Source: an uncultured Lachnospiraceae bacterium (GTDB lineage: Bacteria > Bacillota > Clostridia > Lachnospirales > Lachnospiraceae). Taken from it: a stretch of DNA of 30,470 nt. Location: positions 1-30,470 of the forward strand of contig CANCYO010000033.1 of NCBI GenBank assembly GCA_947382415.1, read 5' to 3'. A model generated the notes under the pieces. That model was given only the letters and a program-made list of their open reading frames with translations, was not told the DNA's origin and searched no databases. How positions within the stretch are numbered: the stretch's first letter is position 1; every line of letters begins with the position of its first letter. Position numbers and translations under genes: made by a program. This document shows, one piece after another, positions 8,192-16,369 of the stretch.

Positions 8192-9280
8192 ATGAAAACT
8201 GTTAAAGCATTAAAAGTAACCCGAATTCTCGCCGCTGCGCTGAGCACAGCCCTTGCCGTCACCGCTCTTGCGGGCTGTGGCAAGCCTTCCTCCACCGGAA
8301 AAGGCGGCGAGCTCTATGTCTATAACTGGGGCGAGTACATCGATCCCGAAACCCTGACCATGTTTGAGGAAGAGACCGGGATCAAGGTAATCTACGACGA
8401 ATATGACACCAATGAGACCATGTATCCGAAGGTGGCCGCCGGAGCCTCCGTATACGATGTTATCTGCCCTTCCGATTACATGGTCAACAAGATGATCGAC
8501 AACGATCTGCTGCAGGAACTGAACTTTGAAAACATGCCAAACGCACTCTCCAACATCGGCGCTTCCTATTATGACACCGCAGAGGAATTTGATCCCGGCA
8601 ACAAATATTTCGTGCCCTACTGCTGGGGAACCGTAGGCATTCTCTACAATACTGCCATGGTGGATGAACCCGTCACAAGCTGGTCCATCCTCTGGGACGA
8701 AAAATATAAGGACAATATTCTCATGCAGGACTCCGTGCGGGACGCTTTCATGGTGGCTCTGAAATTAAAAGGCTACTCCATGAATACCCTTGACGTCACG
8801 GAACTGGAAACCGCCAGAGACGCTCTGATCGAACAGCGCCCTCTGGTGCAGGCCTGGGTCATAGATGAGGTTCGGGACAAGATGATCGGCGGCGAGGCTG
8901 CCCTGGGCGTCATCTACTCTGGCGAGGCAATTTATACCCAGCGTGAAAACCCTGATCTGGAATATGTGATTCCCGAAGAGGGAACCAATGTGTGGATTGA
9001 CGGCTGGGTAATCCCGAAAAATGCCGCTAACAAAGAAAACGCTGAAAAATTCATTGATTTCATGTGCCGCGGTGATATCGCGCTGATGAACTTTGAGTAC
9101 ATCACTTACTCCACTCCCAACACTGCCGCCCAGGCTCTGATCGAGGACGAGGATATCCGGAACTCCGAGATTGCATTCCCCGATCTGTCTCAATATGACA
9201 AACTGGAAACCTTTACCTATCTGGGCGAGGAGGGCGACGAGCTCTATAATCAGTACTGGAAAGAAGCGCGCTCCCAATAA
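8192..9280 (+). CDS. potD: Polyamine-binding lipoprotein PotD
   Basis: The extracellular substrate-binding subunit of the polyamine importer. It has a lipoprotein signal: charged start, hydrophobic stretch (about residues 12-26) and lipobox LAGC with the lipidated Cys at 29. The mature domain opens with LYVYNWGEYIDPE, the usual PotD/PotF start, and contains DVICPSDYMVNKMI and YCWGTVGILYN, also typical. At 362 residues the length is normal. It follows potC after 41 bases with an AAGGAGA ribosome binding site and is the last gene before the terminator. As expected in a Gram-positive, lipid anchoring replaces a free periplasmic form. Confidence 0.96.
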   Translation: MKTVKALKVTRILAAALSTALAVTALAGCGKPSSTGKGGELYVYNWGEYIDPETLTMFEEETGIKVIYDEYDTNETMYPKVAAGASVYDVICPSDYMVNKMIDNDLLQELNFENMPNALSNIGASYYDTAEEFDPGNKYFVPYCWGTVGILYNTAMVDEPVTSWSILWDEKYKDNILMQDSVRDAFMVALKLKGYSMNTLDVTELETARDALIEQRPLVQAWVIDEVRDKMIGGEAALGVIYSGEAIYTQRENPDLEYVIPEEGTNVWIDGWVIPKNAANKENAEKFIDFMCRGDIALMNFEYITYSTPNTAAQALIEDEDIRNSEIAFPDLSQYDKLETFTYLGEEGDELYNQYWKEARSQ

Positions 9281-9346
9281 ATACCGGCAATAAAATATGG
9301 ATGAAAAAAGAGCGGGCCAAATAGCCTGCTCTTTTTTATCCGGTAT
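9281..9346. terminator. Bidirectional terminator between potD and the Cys-rich gene
   Basis: A stem of AGAGCGGGC with GCCTGCTCT (9310-9331) is flanked by six A on the left and six T on the right, so it can end transcription from both directions. ATACCGG (9281-9287) and CCGGTAT (9340-9346) pair outside it and extend the structure. It serves the convergent potABCD and minus-strand units. Confidence 0.85.
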
Positions 9347-9394
9347 GGATCTCTCAGGACTGCCGCCCTGTCCGGTTCAGGACTGCCAGCCGGT

Positions 9395-9754
9395 TCAGTT
9401 CTGGCATCCGCAACCCTCATTGTAATAATTAAAATCCGCTCTGGGAGGAGGGGGCATCATGCCGCCGGGAGCGTCACCACATGCCTCTCTTGCATCTCTG
9501 ACAGCTTCTCTCGCGTCCCTGACAGCCTCTCTGGCGTCTCTGGTAGCCTCTTTTGCCTCCCAGACAGCCTTGGCGGCTCTGCGCTCTTCACGCTCACAGT
9601 TTTGTCTGCAGCCACAGCCTCCTCTGTTGCAGTCCGAATTACAACAGTCATTTCCACAGCCATTACCACAACCGTTTCCACAGAGACTTCCGCAGTTGTT
9701 GCCACATCCGTTTCCGCAGCCGAACAACAGCAGCAATATAATCCAGCAATTCAT
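9395..9754 (-). CDS. Cys-Gly-Asn-rich small protein with heptad repeats
   Basis: The 119-residue product is not assignable to a named family. It opens with a short hydrophobic stretch (residues 3-11), then a Cys/Gly/Asn domain in which cysteines recur exactly every fourth residue at 13, 17, 21, 25, 29, 33 and 37, followed by more cysteines up to 53 (16 Cys in total, two in a terminal CGC). Residues 54-95 form an Ala/Arg/Glu/Asp segment built of seven-residue repeats of the type REAVRDA, likely helical, then a PPPP turn and an aromatic C-terminus. Metal binding or a surface/spore-coat role can be imagined but not shown. The start is ATG at 9754 with only a weak AGG site. It lies 24 bases after the DUF5662 gene on the same strand. 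Confidence 0.7.
   Translation of the reverse strand: MNCWIILLLLFGCGNGCGNNCGSLCGNGCGNGCGNDCCNSDCNRGGCGCRQNCEREERRAAKAVWEAKEATRDAREAVRDAREAVRDAREACGDAPGGMMPPPPRADFNYYNEGCGCQN
9478..9570. repeat. Degenerate 21-bp tandem repeats inside the Cys-rich gene
   Basis: About four imperfect copies of a 21-bp unit (consensus around GACAGCCTCTC-GCGTC) encode the REAVRDA heptads. The 21-base period keeps the reading frame, so copy number can change without breaking the gene. Confidence 0.7.
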
Positions 9755-9778
9755 ATTCTGATACCTGTTATCGATGAT

Positions 9779-10381
9779 TTACTGTATTGTATTCCGTTTT
9801 CGCAAATTGTTGCCTGTCTTTTTCCTGCCGGATGGTTTTACAAGCTCTTTCCGAATATGCCGGAAAGTTTTCTCCTCTCCCTCTTCGGCCAGCATCTTCA
9901 ACATTCTCTCCAATGTCCTGGCCGTCTTTGGGTGCATCAGAAGATTATTTTTGCCCTTCAGGTAATATTCGTAGGGGGCGGCATCCGTATAATCCTTCCC
10001 CTTATATATCTTGCAGGCCGCAATGCGGTCCATGATCATCTCCGCGATATAACGCCCCGGCATGGGGACCGGTCTGGTCTCCCCGGGCTTTTTCCCGCTG
10101 TAATCTACCCAATATTCAAAATGATGCCTGTTGCGCCCCTTGTGATGGAGCCAGGCCCCGGAATAGCCGAGAGCTTCCCGCTCCGCGTCGTTGGGGCTTC
10201 TGGTTCCCTGATAATACTTCATCCCCACCCGAAACTCCGTGGGGCTGTATTTGGACAGATCATGCAGGATTCCCTGCCGGTAGAGACCTACCCGAAAACA
10301 CCCCCGGGCCACCAGAAGCTTGTGATATGAAATTGTCTTGAAATGATTAAAGGCTTTGCCCATCAACTCTGCTCTGCCCAT
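9779..10381 (-). CDS. DUF5662 family protein
   Basis: A 200-residue protein matching the DUF5662 pattern: a start of the type HFKTISYHKLLV, then GLYRQGILHDLSKYSP (about residues 32-47), KYYQGTRSPN and GYSGAWLHHKGRNRHHFEYW (about 72-91). The repeated His and Asp (HDLSK, LHHKGRNRHHFEYW) resemble a metal-binding HD-like active site, but no reaction is established for the family as far as I know. No signal peptide or membrane helix is seen. Its ATG at 10381 overlaps the stop of the upstream GH13-like gene in a TGATG arrangement, so the two are probably translationally coupled. An internal ATG at 10363 is possible but has a weaker ribosome binding site. Confidence 0.8.
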   Translation of the reverse strand: MGRAELMGKAFNHFKTISYHKLLVARGCFRVGLYRQGILHDLSKYSPTEFRVGMKYYQGTRSPNDAEREALGYSGAWLHHKGRNRHHFEYWVDYSGKKPGETRPVPMPGRYIAEMIMDRIAACKIYKGKDYTDAAPYEYYLKGKNNLLMHPKTARTLERMLKMLAEEGEEKTFRHIRKELVKPSGRKKTGNNLRKRNTIQ

Positions 10382-12324
10382 CAGTTCTGCGCTCCCTCCG
10401 GCGTCTCAGGCTTTTTTACCGCCTTCGGCGACTGCGTCTTTCGCACCCTTTTTCCCTTTTTGCGCTCCGCCTCGTCCATCACACTGATATAGACACAGCA
10501 GCTCCTCCCCGGAACGACAAGATTCTGCTCCCCGGCAGACAGCCCCCTCTCCTCCGTGCACTTTGCCAGTCTCCATTTCATACCGGCCGGAAGCTTGGGC
10601 AGGGCCAGCTCTCTGGACTCCCAATACATATTCATCGCCAGATAGATGAAAGCGTCCTCCTCGTCCCGGCGGAGTCTGGCATATTTACCGCAATAAAGAA
10701 TCCCGATATGCCTGTTATACCCTTCCGTCCGGGGCCGCCACGCGCTCTGCCCGTGATAGGACAGATCGGGATAGCCGCAGGATATATAGTCCATGATCTT
10801 CATCTCCTGCCCGGGATGAAGGATCGGATGGTCTCTTCTGAGCTTCACCAGTTCCCGCCAGAAGTCATAGATATCCGCATTTTTTCTCAAATCATTCCAG
10901 TCCAGCCAGGTCACCGCATTGTCCTGACAATAGGGATTGTTATTGCCCTTCTGGGAATTGCCAAACTCATCTCCCATGAAGATCAGGGGCGTTGACTGAG
11001 TAAACAGCAGCATCACCATGGCATTTTTGATCTGCTTATGGCGCAGCGCAAGTACCTTTTTCCTCCTGCAAGGGCCTTCCTCCCCGCAGTTCCAGCTATA
11101 ATTACAATTGTTGCCGTCCCGGTTATCCTCCCCGTTGGCATCATTGTGCTTCCCGTCGTAAGACACCATATCCATAAGAGTAAAGCCATAGTAATTGCTC
11201 ATATAGTGAATGCGCCCCATTCCGTCCGGTATCCGGCGCATCTGATACAGCACATTGTCCAGCATTCCCTCATCGCCCTTCAGATACCGCCTCATGGCAT
11301 AGAGATACTCGTCCGTATAGGCGGCAAGATTCACCGCTTCCGGCGGCTCCTGCCCTTTGTATATCTGTTCTGTGTCAAAATGATAATACCAGAGCTTGGT
11401 GTCGGAGAGCAGCTCATCCGACGCGATAAGATTCACGGGAAGATTCTCTCCCATGAGATGAAAACCGTCAACATGATACTCCAGCACCCAGAATTTTAAA
11501 ATCTCGGTGATCTCCAGCGGCTTTACCGACCCGGGAAAATAGAACTGCAGGACAACCTCCATTCTTCTCTTATGAAAGGCCCGGATCATCTCCTTAAATT
11601 CCGAGCAGGGATCCTCTCCCGCCGCATAGGCAGCCTTAGGCGCATAATAATAGCCCTGCTTATATCCCCAGTAATTGCACTTCTTCGGCAAAAGCATGTC
11701 CATGTCCGCCTCGGACGTCATATAGGCGCCCCGGCCGCGCAGGGCCTCCCTGCGCTCCAGCTCCGTGGGCAGCTCCGCAAACTCATAGACAGGCTGCAGT
11801 TCCACGGTGGTGACGCCTGTGTCCTGTAAATAGTCCAGCTTCTCCGCCATCCCCAGAAAAGTTCCCCTGTGTTCCACTCCGGAGGAGACATGCCTTGTAA
11901 ATCCCCTCACATGGGCGCAATAACAGACACTCTCACTGTAGGAAAGACCGGGGCGCTGATCGTTCTCCCAGTCAAAGGCCCTCTCGGGAATCACTGCCCG
12001 CCAGGTCTGCAGCCTACGTTCTTTCCCGAAAGCCACAGGGCCCGTAAACCTTCTGGCATACCGATCCGGCACAATATCGTCGCCCTCATAAAACTGATAG
12101 GAAATATCAGCAGCAGAAATATCTGTCAGACACATACAATGTATGTTTCCGATGCGTTCATGGGGTGAAAAAGGCAGCTTATGCAGTTTCCTGCCACTCT
12201 CCCGGTCATAGATCAAAACTCCGCAATCCTCTTTTGCAGAGACAAATGCGAAACGGACCGTCCCGTTTTCCGCATGAGCTCCGAGAGGATATGGATTTAC
12301 GTTTGTATACTCAAATTTTGTCAT
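10381..12324 (-). CDS. GH13 glycogen-debranching-like protein, apparently non-catalytic
   Basis: The 647-residue protein follows the layout of the isoamylase/GlgX/TreX group (GH13_11): an N-terminal beta-sandwich (about 1-110), a (beta/alpha)8 barrel (about 125-540) and a C-terminal beta domain. SYDGKHNDANGEDNRDG with NYSWNCGEEG (388-417) and PLIFMGDEFGNSQKGNNNPYCQD are strongly family-like. However, the four GH13 catalytic regions are altered: region I reads VVLQFYFPGS instead of a D-x3-N-H motif, region II reads DGFHLMGEN with Met where the nucleophile Asp is expected, region III (about 308-317) has no acid Glu in a GEPW-like context, and region IV reads SNYYGF instead of a His-Asp pair. 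It therefore looks like a pseudoenzyme, perhaps a glucan-binding or regulatory protein. Start at 12324 with AGGAG six bases upstream. Confidence 0.85.
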   Translation of the reverse strand: MTKFEYTNVNPYPLGAHAENGTVRFAFVSAKEDCGVLIYDRESGRKLHKLPFSPHERIGNIHCMCLTDISAADISYQFYEGDDIVPDRYARRFTGPVAFGKERRLQTWRAVIPERAFDWENDQRPGLSYSESVCYCAHVRGFTRHVSSGVEHRGTFLGMAEKLDYLQDTGVTTVELQPVYEFAELPTELERREALRGRGAYMTSEADMDMLLPKKCNYWGYKQGYYYAPKAAYAAGEDPCSEFKEMIRAFHKRRMEVVLQFYFPGSVKPLEITEILKFWVLEYHVDGFHLMGENLPVNLIASDELLSDTKLWYYHFDTEQIYKGQEPPEAVNLAAYTDEYLYAMRRYLKGDEGMLDNVLYQMRRIPDGMGRIHYMSNYYGFTLMDMVSYDGKHNDANGEDNRDGNNCNYSWNCGEEGPCRRKKVLALRHKQIKNAMVMLLFTQSTPLIFMGDEFGNSQKGNNNPYCQDNAVTWLDWNDLRKNADIYDFWRELVKLRRDHPILHPGQEMKIMDYISCGYPDLSYHGQSAWRPRTEGYNRHIGILYCGKYARLRRDEEDAFIYLAMNMYWESRELALPKLPAGMKWRLAKCTEERGLSAGEQNLVVPGRSCCVYISVMDEAERKKGKRVRKTQSPKAVKKPETPEGAQN

Positions 12325-12355
12325 TGTGTTCTCCTGGATGTCAACAGATAAAATT

Positions 12356-12384
12356 ATTATATAGTATTGCGCAAAAAATCACAA
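12356..12384 (-). promoter_or_regulatory. Promoter for the GH13-like operon
   Basis: On the minus strand TTGTGA (12379-12384) and a perfect TATAAT (12356-12361) are separated by 17 bases, about 30 bases upstream of the GH13-like ATG. It would drive that gene, the DUF5662 gene and probably the Cys-rich gene. Confidence 0.7.
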
Positions 12385-12453
12385 GCGATTATAATTGAAT
12401 TATCAAAAACACCGTATCACAATGCATAAAATACTTAACCGAAAGGAGACGCC

Positions 12454-12771
12454 ATGGCAGACAAAAAGGATTATGATGATGAGGAAATGACCGTAGAACT
12501 GGAGCTTGACGACGGTTCCGTGGTTAATTGCGCCGTAATCACGATCATCACCGTTGAGGGAAAGGATTATATCGCACTGCTTCCCCTGAACGAGAAGGGG
12601 GATAACGAGGACGGAGAAGTGTGGTTTTACGGCTACAGCGAGAATCCCGACGACCCCAACGAAGAGCCAAAGCTTGACTTTATCGAGAATGACGAAGAAT
12701 ATGAGAAAGTGGTGGACGCTTTCGACGAATATCTTGACAACTGCGAGTTTGACGAATTACTGGACGACTGA
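12454..12771 (+). CDS. DUF1292 domain protein
   Basis: A 105-residue, very acidic protein matching DUF1292 (YrzB-like), a small domain widespread in Bacillota and often near Holliday-junction or tRNA genes; no function is established. The core runs from MTVELELDDGSVVNCAVI through YIALLPL to VWFYGYSE, a beta-rich fold, and the C-terminal third is an acidic helical tail ending in DELLDD. A clear GAAAGGAG site precedes the ATG. Its last 15 bases overlap the end of the convergent UvrD-like helicase gene, so no terminator separates the two. Confidence 0.9.
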   Translation: MADKKDYDDEEMTVELELDDGSVVNCAVITIITVEGKDYIALLPLNEKGDNEDGEVWFYGYSENPDDPNEEPKLDFIENDEEYEKVVDAFDEYLDNCEFDELLDD

Positions 12772-14757
12772 CAGATCCTTTTGACGGACCGATGACGGCG
12801 CTTTCGTCAGCGGATTCAAAAACCGGGACATCACCCTGGGGCGCTCTTTTGTACCTGCGGTACAGAGAAGCTCCAGGTGTTTTTTTGCCCGGGTCATACC
12901 CACATAAAAAATTCTCCTCTCCTCCTCCACCTGCTCCCTGTCAGGGAGACTGCCGTGCGGATAGACCTTTTCATTGCAGTCGGGCATATAGACCCGGTCA
13001 AATTCCAGCCCTTTGGAGGCGTGTACCGTCATAAGGCGGATAGCGCAGTTCTCCTTCCGCTCCTCCCGCCTCTCCCGCGAAAAATGCTTTTCCCGTTCCG
13101 CCTTCTGCGCCCTCTCCCACTGTCTCACATCCTCATAATGCCCCGCCTCCTCCCGCAGGGATTCCAACAGATCCAGCCACTCCTCCAGCCGCTCTCCCGC
13201 CTCCCTGCGGCTCCTCAGATACTCCTCATATCCCATGCTCCGGCAGATATAGAGAATTGCCAGCCCCGGCCGCATACTGCCCATTCTGTCAAGCTGCCTC
13301 TCCAGCCTGCAGACAGCCTCCGCAATCTGCCCGTCCCCGAGACGTCCGCGCCTGCGGTACCAGTTCTCCAGTTCACGCAGATCTACAACCGGACACTCAC
13401 CCAGACTCTCCCTGCAGATATACCGCACCGGACGGTTCATGATCCGCAAAAGGTCCTTTCTGTCCCCGTCTCCCGCCGCAAGCCTCAGATATGCCATGAT
13501 ATCCTTTGCAATAAAATGATCATACAGACTCCCGGACTGCTCCTTTATCTGACAGTGAATCCCCTCTCTGGAGAGCAGCGCAGCCAAGCTCTGCATACTC
13601 CCATTGGTCCGAAACAGCACTCCGCAGGTCTCCCCCGGCCGGCTCCGCACAAACTCTCCCAATTCCCGCGTCAGATAATTCAGCTCCTGCGCCCGGTCCC
13701 CAAAACGGTATACGCACACGTCGTCCGCTCTCCCGCTTTGATCTCCCACCCGAAACGCCTTATCGCTGTTTCCTCCTCTGCCGCCCTCTGTCACCGCATA
13801 ACAGCTTTTGGCAAAACGGTTTTTGTTTTCACGGATCACCCGCTCCGCCGCCATGACGATCTCTCCCGTACTCCTGTAATTGGCGTTCAGAATGATCTGT
13901 CTGGCATTCAGCTCCCCGGCAAACTGCCTCAGACAGGCCGGGCTGGAGCCCCGAAAGCCATAGATCGCCTGATCGTCGTCCCCCACCGCAAACAAATTTT
14001 TATGAAGATCCCCCAGAATCCTGACCACCTCATACTGCAGAGGATTGATATCCTGAAACTCATCGATCAATATAAACCGGAATCTGTTCTGCCAATACTT
14101 ACGCTGTATGTCGTCCGCAAGCAGAAAACTCCTGCACTCATACACCATATCGTCAAAGTCGATACCGCCCTGCTCTCTGCACCGGCGCATATATGCCTCA
14201 AAAACTTCCCGAAAACCGCTCCGCCAGCTCTCCGGAAGACGCTTTGCCGCAGCCGCCTCATCCCGGGTATTCTTATAAAATCCAATGGCGCACAAAAAAG
14301 AATCCGCCAGCTCCTTAAGCGCGTCTGAATCAAAATACTCCTGCCGCGCCGCAGTCTTCTCCCTGAGAATGGCAAACAAAATTGTTTTTTCCTGTGCCTT
14401 GGTGAGCAAATTTATTTTGGATGAAAAATAATGGGATTGTAACAGAATATGATAGAAAATAGAATGAAAGGTGCCGAAATTCACCGGTTCGCTCCGCTCC
14501 GCCTCCCGCAGGAAACGCTGCTGCATGGACAGCGCGGCGTCTTTGGTGAATGTGACGACTAAAATATCTTCCGGAGGAATGTGTTTTTCCCGAATCAGAT
14601 ACAAAATCCGTTTGACAATGACGGTGGTCTTGCCGGAGCCGGGGCCTGCCAGCACAAGCGCAGGCCCCTCCCCGTGGGTCGCAGCCTGAAGCTGCGGCCC
14701 GTTCAGCCCCGCCAGGAAACCCGCCTGCGGGGCAATGCTGTTTTCAGTCTGCTGCAT
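12757..14757 (-). CDS. UvrD/PcrA-like superfamily 1 DNA helicase
   Basis: A 666-residue ATP-dependent 3'-5' DNA helicase by family. Motifs in order: LNGPQLQA (Q motif), AGPGSGKTT Walker A (about 37-45), VVTFTKDAA (Ia), LIDEFQDIN Walker B (about 231-239), VGDDDQAIYGFRGSS (III), NYRSTGEIV (IV), MTVHASKGLEFDRVY (V, about 577-591) and RRIFYVGMTRAKKHL (VI). All look intact. It is somewhat shorter than PcrA/UvrD (about 720-750 residues), and lacks their C-terminal RNA-polymerase-binding extension, so it is better called a UvrD-like paralogue than pcrA. The start overlaps the end of gltX by 14 bases, implying one transcript and coupling. The 3' end overlaps the convergent DUF1292 gene. Confidence 0.92.
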   Translation of the reverse strand: MQQTENSIAPQAGFLAGLNGPQLQAATHGEGPALVLAGPGSGKTTVIVKRILYLIREKHIPPEDILVVTFTKDAALSMQQRFLREAERSEPVNFGTFHSIFYHILLQSHYFSSKINLLTKAQEKTILFAILREKTAARQEYFDSDALKELADSFLCAIGFYKNTRDEAAAAKRLPESWRSGFREVFEAYMRRCREQGGIDFDDMVYECRSFLLADDIQRKYWQNRFRFILIDEFQDINPLQYEVVRILGDLHKNLFAVGDDDQAIYGFRGSSPACLRQFAGELNARQIILNANYRSTGEIVMAAERVIRENKNRFAKSCYAVTEGGRGGNSDKAFRVGDQSGRADDVCVYRFGDRAQELNYLTRELGEFVRSRPGETCGVLFRTNGSMQSLAALLSREGIHCQIKEQSGSLYDHFIAKDIMAYLRLAAGDGDRKDLLRIMNRPVRYICRESLGECPVVDLRELENWYRRRGRLGDGQIAEAVCRLERQLDRMGSMRPGLAILYICRSMGYEEYLRSRREAGERLEEWLDLLESLREEAGHYEDVRQWERAQKAEREKHFSRERREERKENCAIRLMTVHASKGLEFDRVYMPDCNEKVYPHGSLPDREQVEEERRIFYVGMTRAKKHLELLCTAGTKERPRVMSRFLNPLTKAPSSVRQKDLSVVQ

Positions 14758-16207
14758 GCTCTAAGAGCTCGATTCCTTTCCTGATACGCGCAAGACTCTC
14801 CTCCTTACCCAGCACCTCCATGATCTCGGTAGCACCCGCAGGAGTCATCTGCTTGCCGGAGACTGCGGTTCGAACCGGCCACATCACATAGCCGTTCTTT
14901 ACCCCCTTCTCCTCCACATATTTTGCAAGAGTCTCATACAGCCCGTCATTACTGTAATCCTCCTGCTTTTCCAGAACCGGCAGAAGGTCCTTCAGAACCT
15001 CCAGCGAAGTCTCCGAATTGGTCTTCATCTTCTTGTGGGTATACATGGCAGCATCATATTCCGGCAGCTCCTCAAAGAAGTCTACATGATCCGCAATATC
15101 GGGAAATACCTCGATACGGGTCTTCACCATGGCGGCAATCTTTTTCAGATCAAACTCCTTTTTCAGCACCGCCCTCAGATAAGGCTCCGCCATCCCGTAA
15201 AACCGGTCAAAATCCATGGCCTTGATATACTCGCCGTTCATCCAGCGCAGCTTCACCATGTCAAACACTGCGGGGGATTTACTGATACGATGATAGTCAA
15301 ACTCCCGGATCAGCTCCTCCAACGTAAAGATCTCCCTGTTATCCTCGGGGCTCCAGCCCAGAAGCGCGATATAGTTTACGATGGCCTCCGTCACGAACCC
15401 CTGCTCCAGCAGATCCTCAAAGGAGGAATGCCCGCTTCTCTTGGAGAGCTTCTTGTGATTCTCGTCTGTAATCAGAGGCAGATGGATATACACGGGACTC
15501 TGCCAGCCAAAAGCATCGTAAAGCCTCTGATACTTGGGCGAGGAAGACAGATACTCATTACCCCGCACCACATGGGTGATATTCATGGTATGGTCGTCCA
15601 CCACATTGGCAAAATTATAGGTGGGATAGCCGTCGGACTTGATCAGGATCATATCGTCCAGCTCCGCGTTCTCCACGGTGATATCACCGTAGAGCTCATC
15701 ATGAAAAGTGGTCCTCCCCTCATTGGGAATATTCTGCCGGATGACAAAAGGCTTTCCTGCGGCAAGATTTGCCTCCACCTCCTCTTGCGACAGGGACAGA
15801 CAATGCTTGTCATAGATGCTGATTTCTTTTCCCTCTACTACCTCTGTCTTCAGACCCGCAAGTCTCTCCTTATCACAGAAGCAATAATAGGCCTCGCCCT
15901 TCTCAACCAGCTCCTTTGCGTATTTCATGTAAATTCCGGTCTTCATGCGCTCACTCTGCACATAAGGGCCTACCCCGCCGTCCTTATCGGGTCCCTCGTC
16001 GTGGATGATTCCCGTCTTTTCCAAGGTGCTGTAGATGATCTCCGTAGCCCCCTCCACAAAACGCTCCTGATCCGTGTCCTCGATACGCAGCATAAAATCG
16101 CCGCCGTCATGCTTTGCTATCAAGAATTCATACAACGCCGAGCGCAGATTGCCCACATGCATACGCCCTGTGGGACTCGGCGCGTAACGCGTCCTGATCT
16201 TTGTCAT
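14744..16207 (-). CDS. gltX: Glutamyl-tRNA synthetase
   Basis: Class I synthetase that charges tRNA-Glu (and in many Gram-positives also tRNA-Gln for later amidation). The 487-residue length is normal. The HIGH-type motif appears as SPTGRMHVGN at residues 11-20, the KMSKS motif as KLSKRSG near 254, and RIEDTDQERF and the GYPTYNFANVVDDH segment mark the Glu/Gln branch. The C-terminal anticodon-binding part (about 330-485) includes the GVKNGYVMWPVRTAVSGK motif. The ATG at 16207 has a perfect TAAGGAGG site upstream. It is the first gene of a unit with the UvrD-like helicase. Confidence 0.97.
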   Translation of the reverse strand: MTKIRTRYAPSPTGRMHVGNLRSALYEFLIAKHDGGDFMLRIEDTDQERFVEGATEIIYSTLEKTGIIHDEGPDKDGGVGPYVQSERMKTGIYMKYAKELVEKGEAYYCFCDKERLAGLKTEVVEGKEISIYDKHCLSLSQEEVEANLAAGKPFVIRQNIPNEGRTTFHDELYGDITVENAELDDMILIKSDGYPTYNFANVVDDHTMNITHVVRGNEYLSSSPKYQRLYDAFGWQSPVYIHLPLITDENHKKLSKRSGHSSFEDLLEQGFVTEAIVNYIALLGWSPEDNREIFTLEELIREFDYHRISKSPAVFDMVKLRWMNGEYIKAMDFDRFYGMAEPYLRAVLKKEFDLKKIAAMVKTRIEVFPDIADHVDFFEELPEYDAAMYTHKKMKTNSETSLEVLKDLLPVLEKQEDYSNDGLYETLAKYVEEKGVKNGYVMWPVRTAVSGKQMTPAGATEIMEVLGKEESLARIRKGIELLEHAAD

Positions 16208-16304
16208 AGATACCTCCTTACGAAGCTCATGCTTCCTCTGAGCTTCCTATAAAAAGTCTGCAGCCACACGCTCCATAAAACTCGGAGACCGTGTCTTTTG
16301 CACA
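16208..16304 (-). promoter_or_regulatory. Structured leader of gltX
   Basis: The roughly 100-base leader can form two hairpins: one from ACACG-CTCC pairing with GGAG-CGTGT (about 16263-16293), the other GAAGCTCA (16239-16246 on the transcript) with TGAGCTTC (16222-16229), ending just before the ribosome binding site. I see no T-box consensus, so a T-box riboswitch is not supported. A regulatory role is possible only. Confidence 0.35.
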
Positions 16305-16312
16305 TTAACGAA

Positions 16313-16341
16313 AGTATAACACAGCCTCCGGGCAAAGTCTA
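16313..16341 (-). promoter_or_regulatory. Promoter for gltX
   Basis: On the minus strand TAGACT (16336-16341), 17 bases and TATACT (16313-16318). Transcription would start near 16305, giving the leader described separately. Confidence 0.5.
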
Positions 16342-16369
16342 TAATAAGCATGGGGTTATTTGAAATCGG

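Noticed and set aside
9478..9570. CRISPR-like short repeat array
   Set aside because: The 21-bp units are contiguous, without spacers, and lie in a coding frame as heptad repeats.
12877..14328. 483-codon open frame antisense to the helicase
   Set aside because: The helicase motifs on the other strand are complete; the antisense product is Pro/Leu/His-rich with no domain, a by-product of base composition.
15035..16252. 405-codon open frame antisense to gltX
   Set aside because: Fully explained by the glutamyl-tRNA synthetase gene on the opposite strand; no family features.
16208..16369. T-box riboswitch before gltX
   Set aside because: The conserved T-box core and terminator/antiterminator pair are not visible in this short leader.
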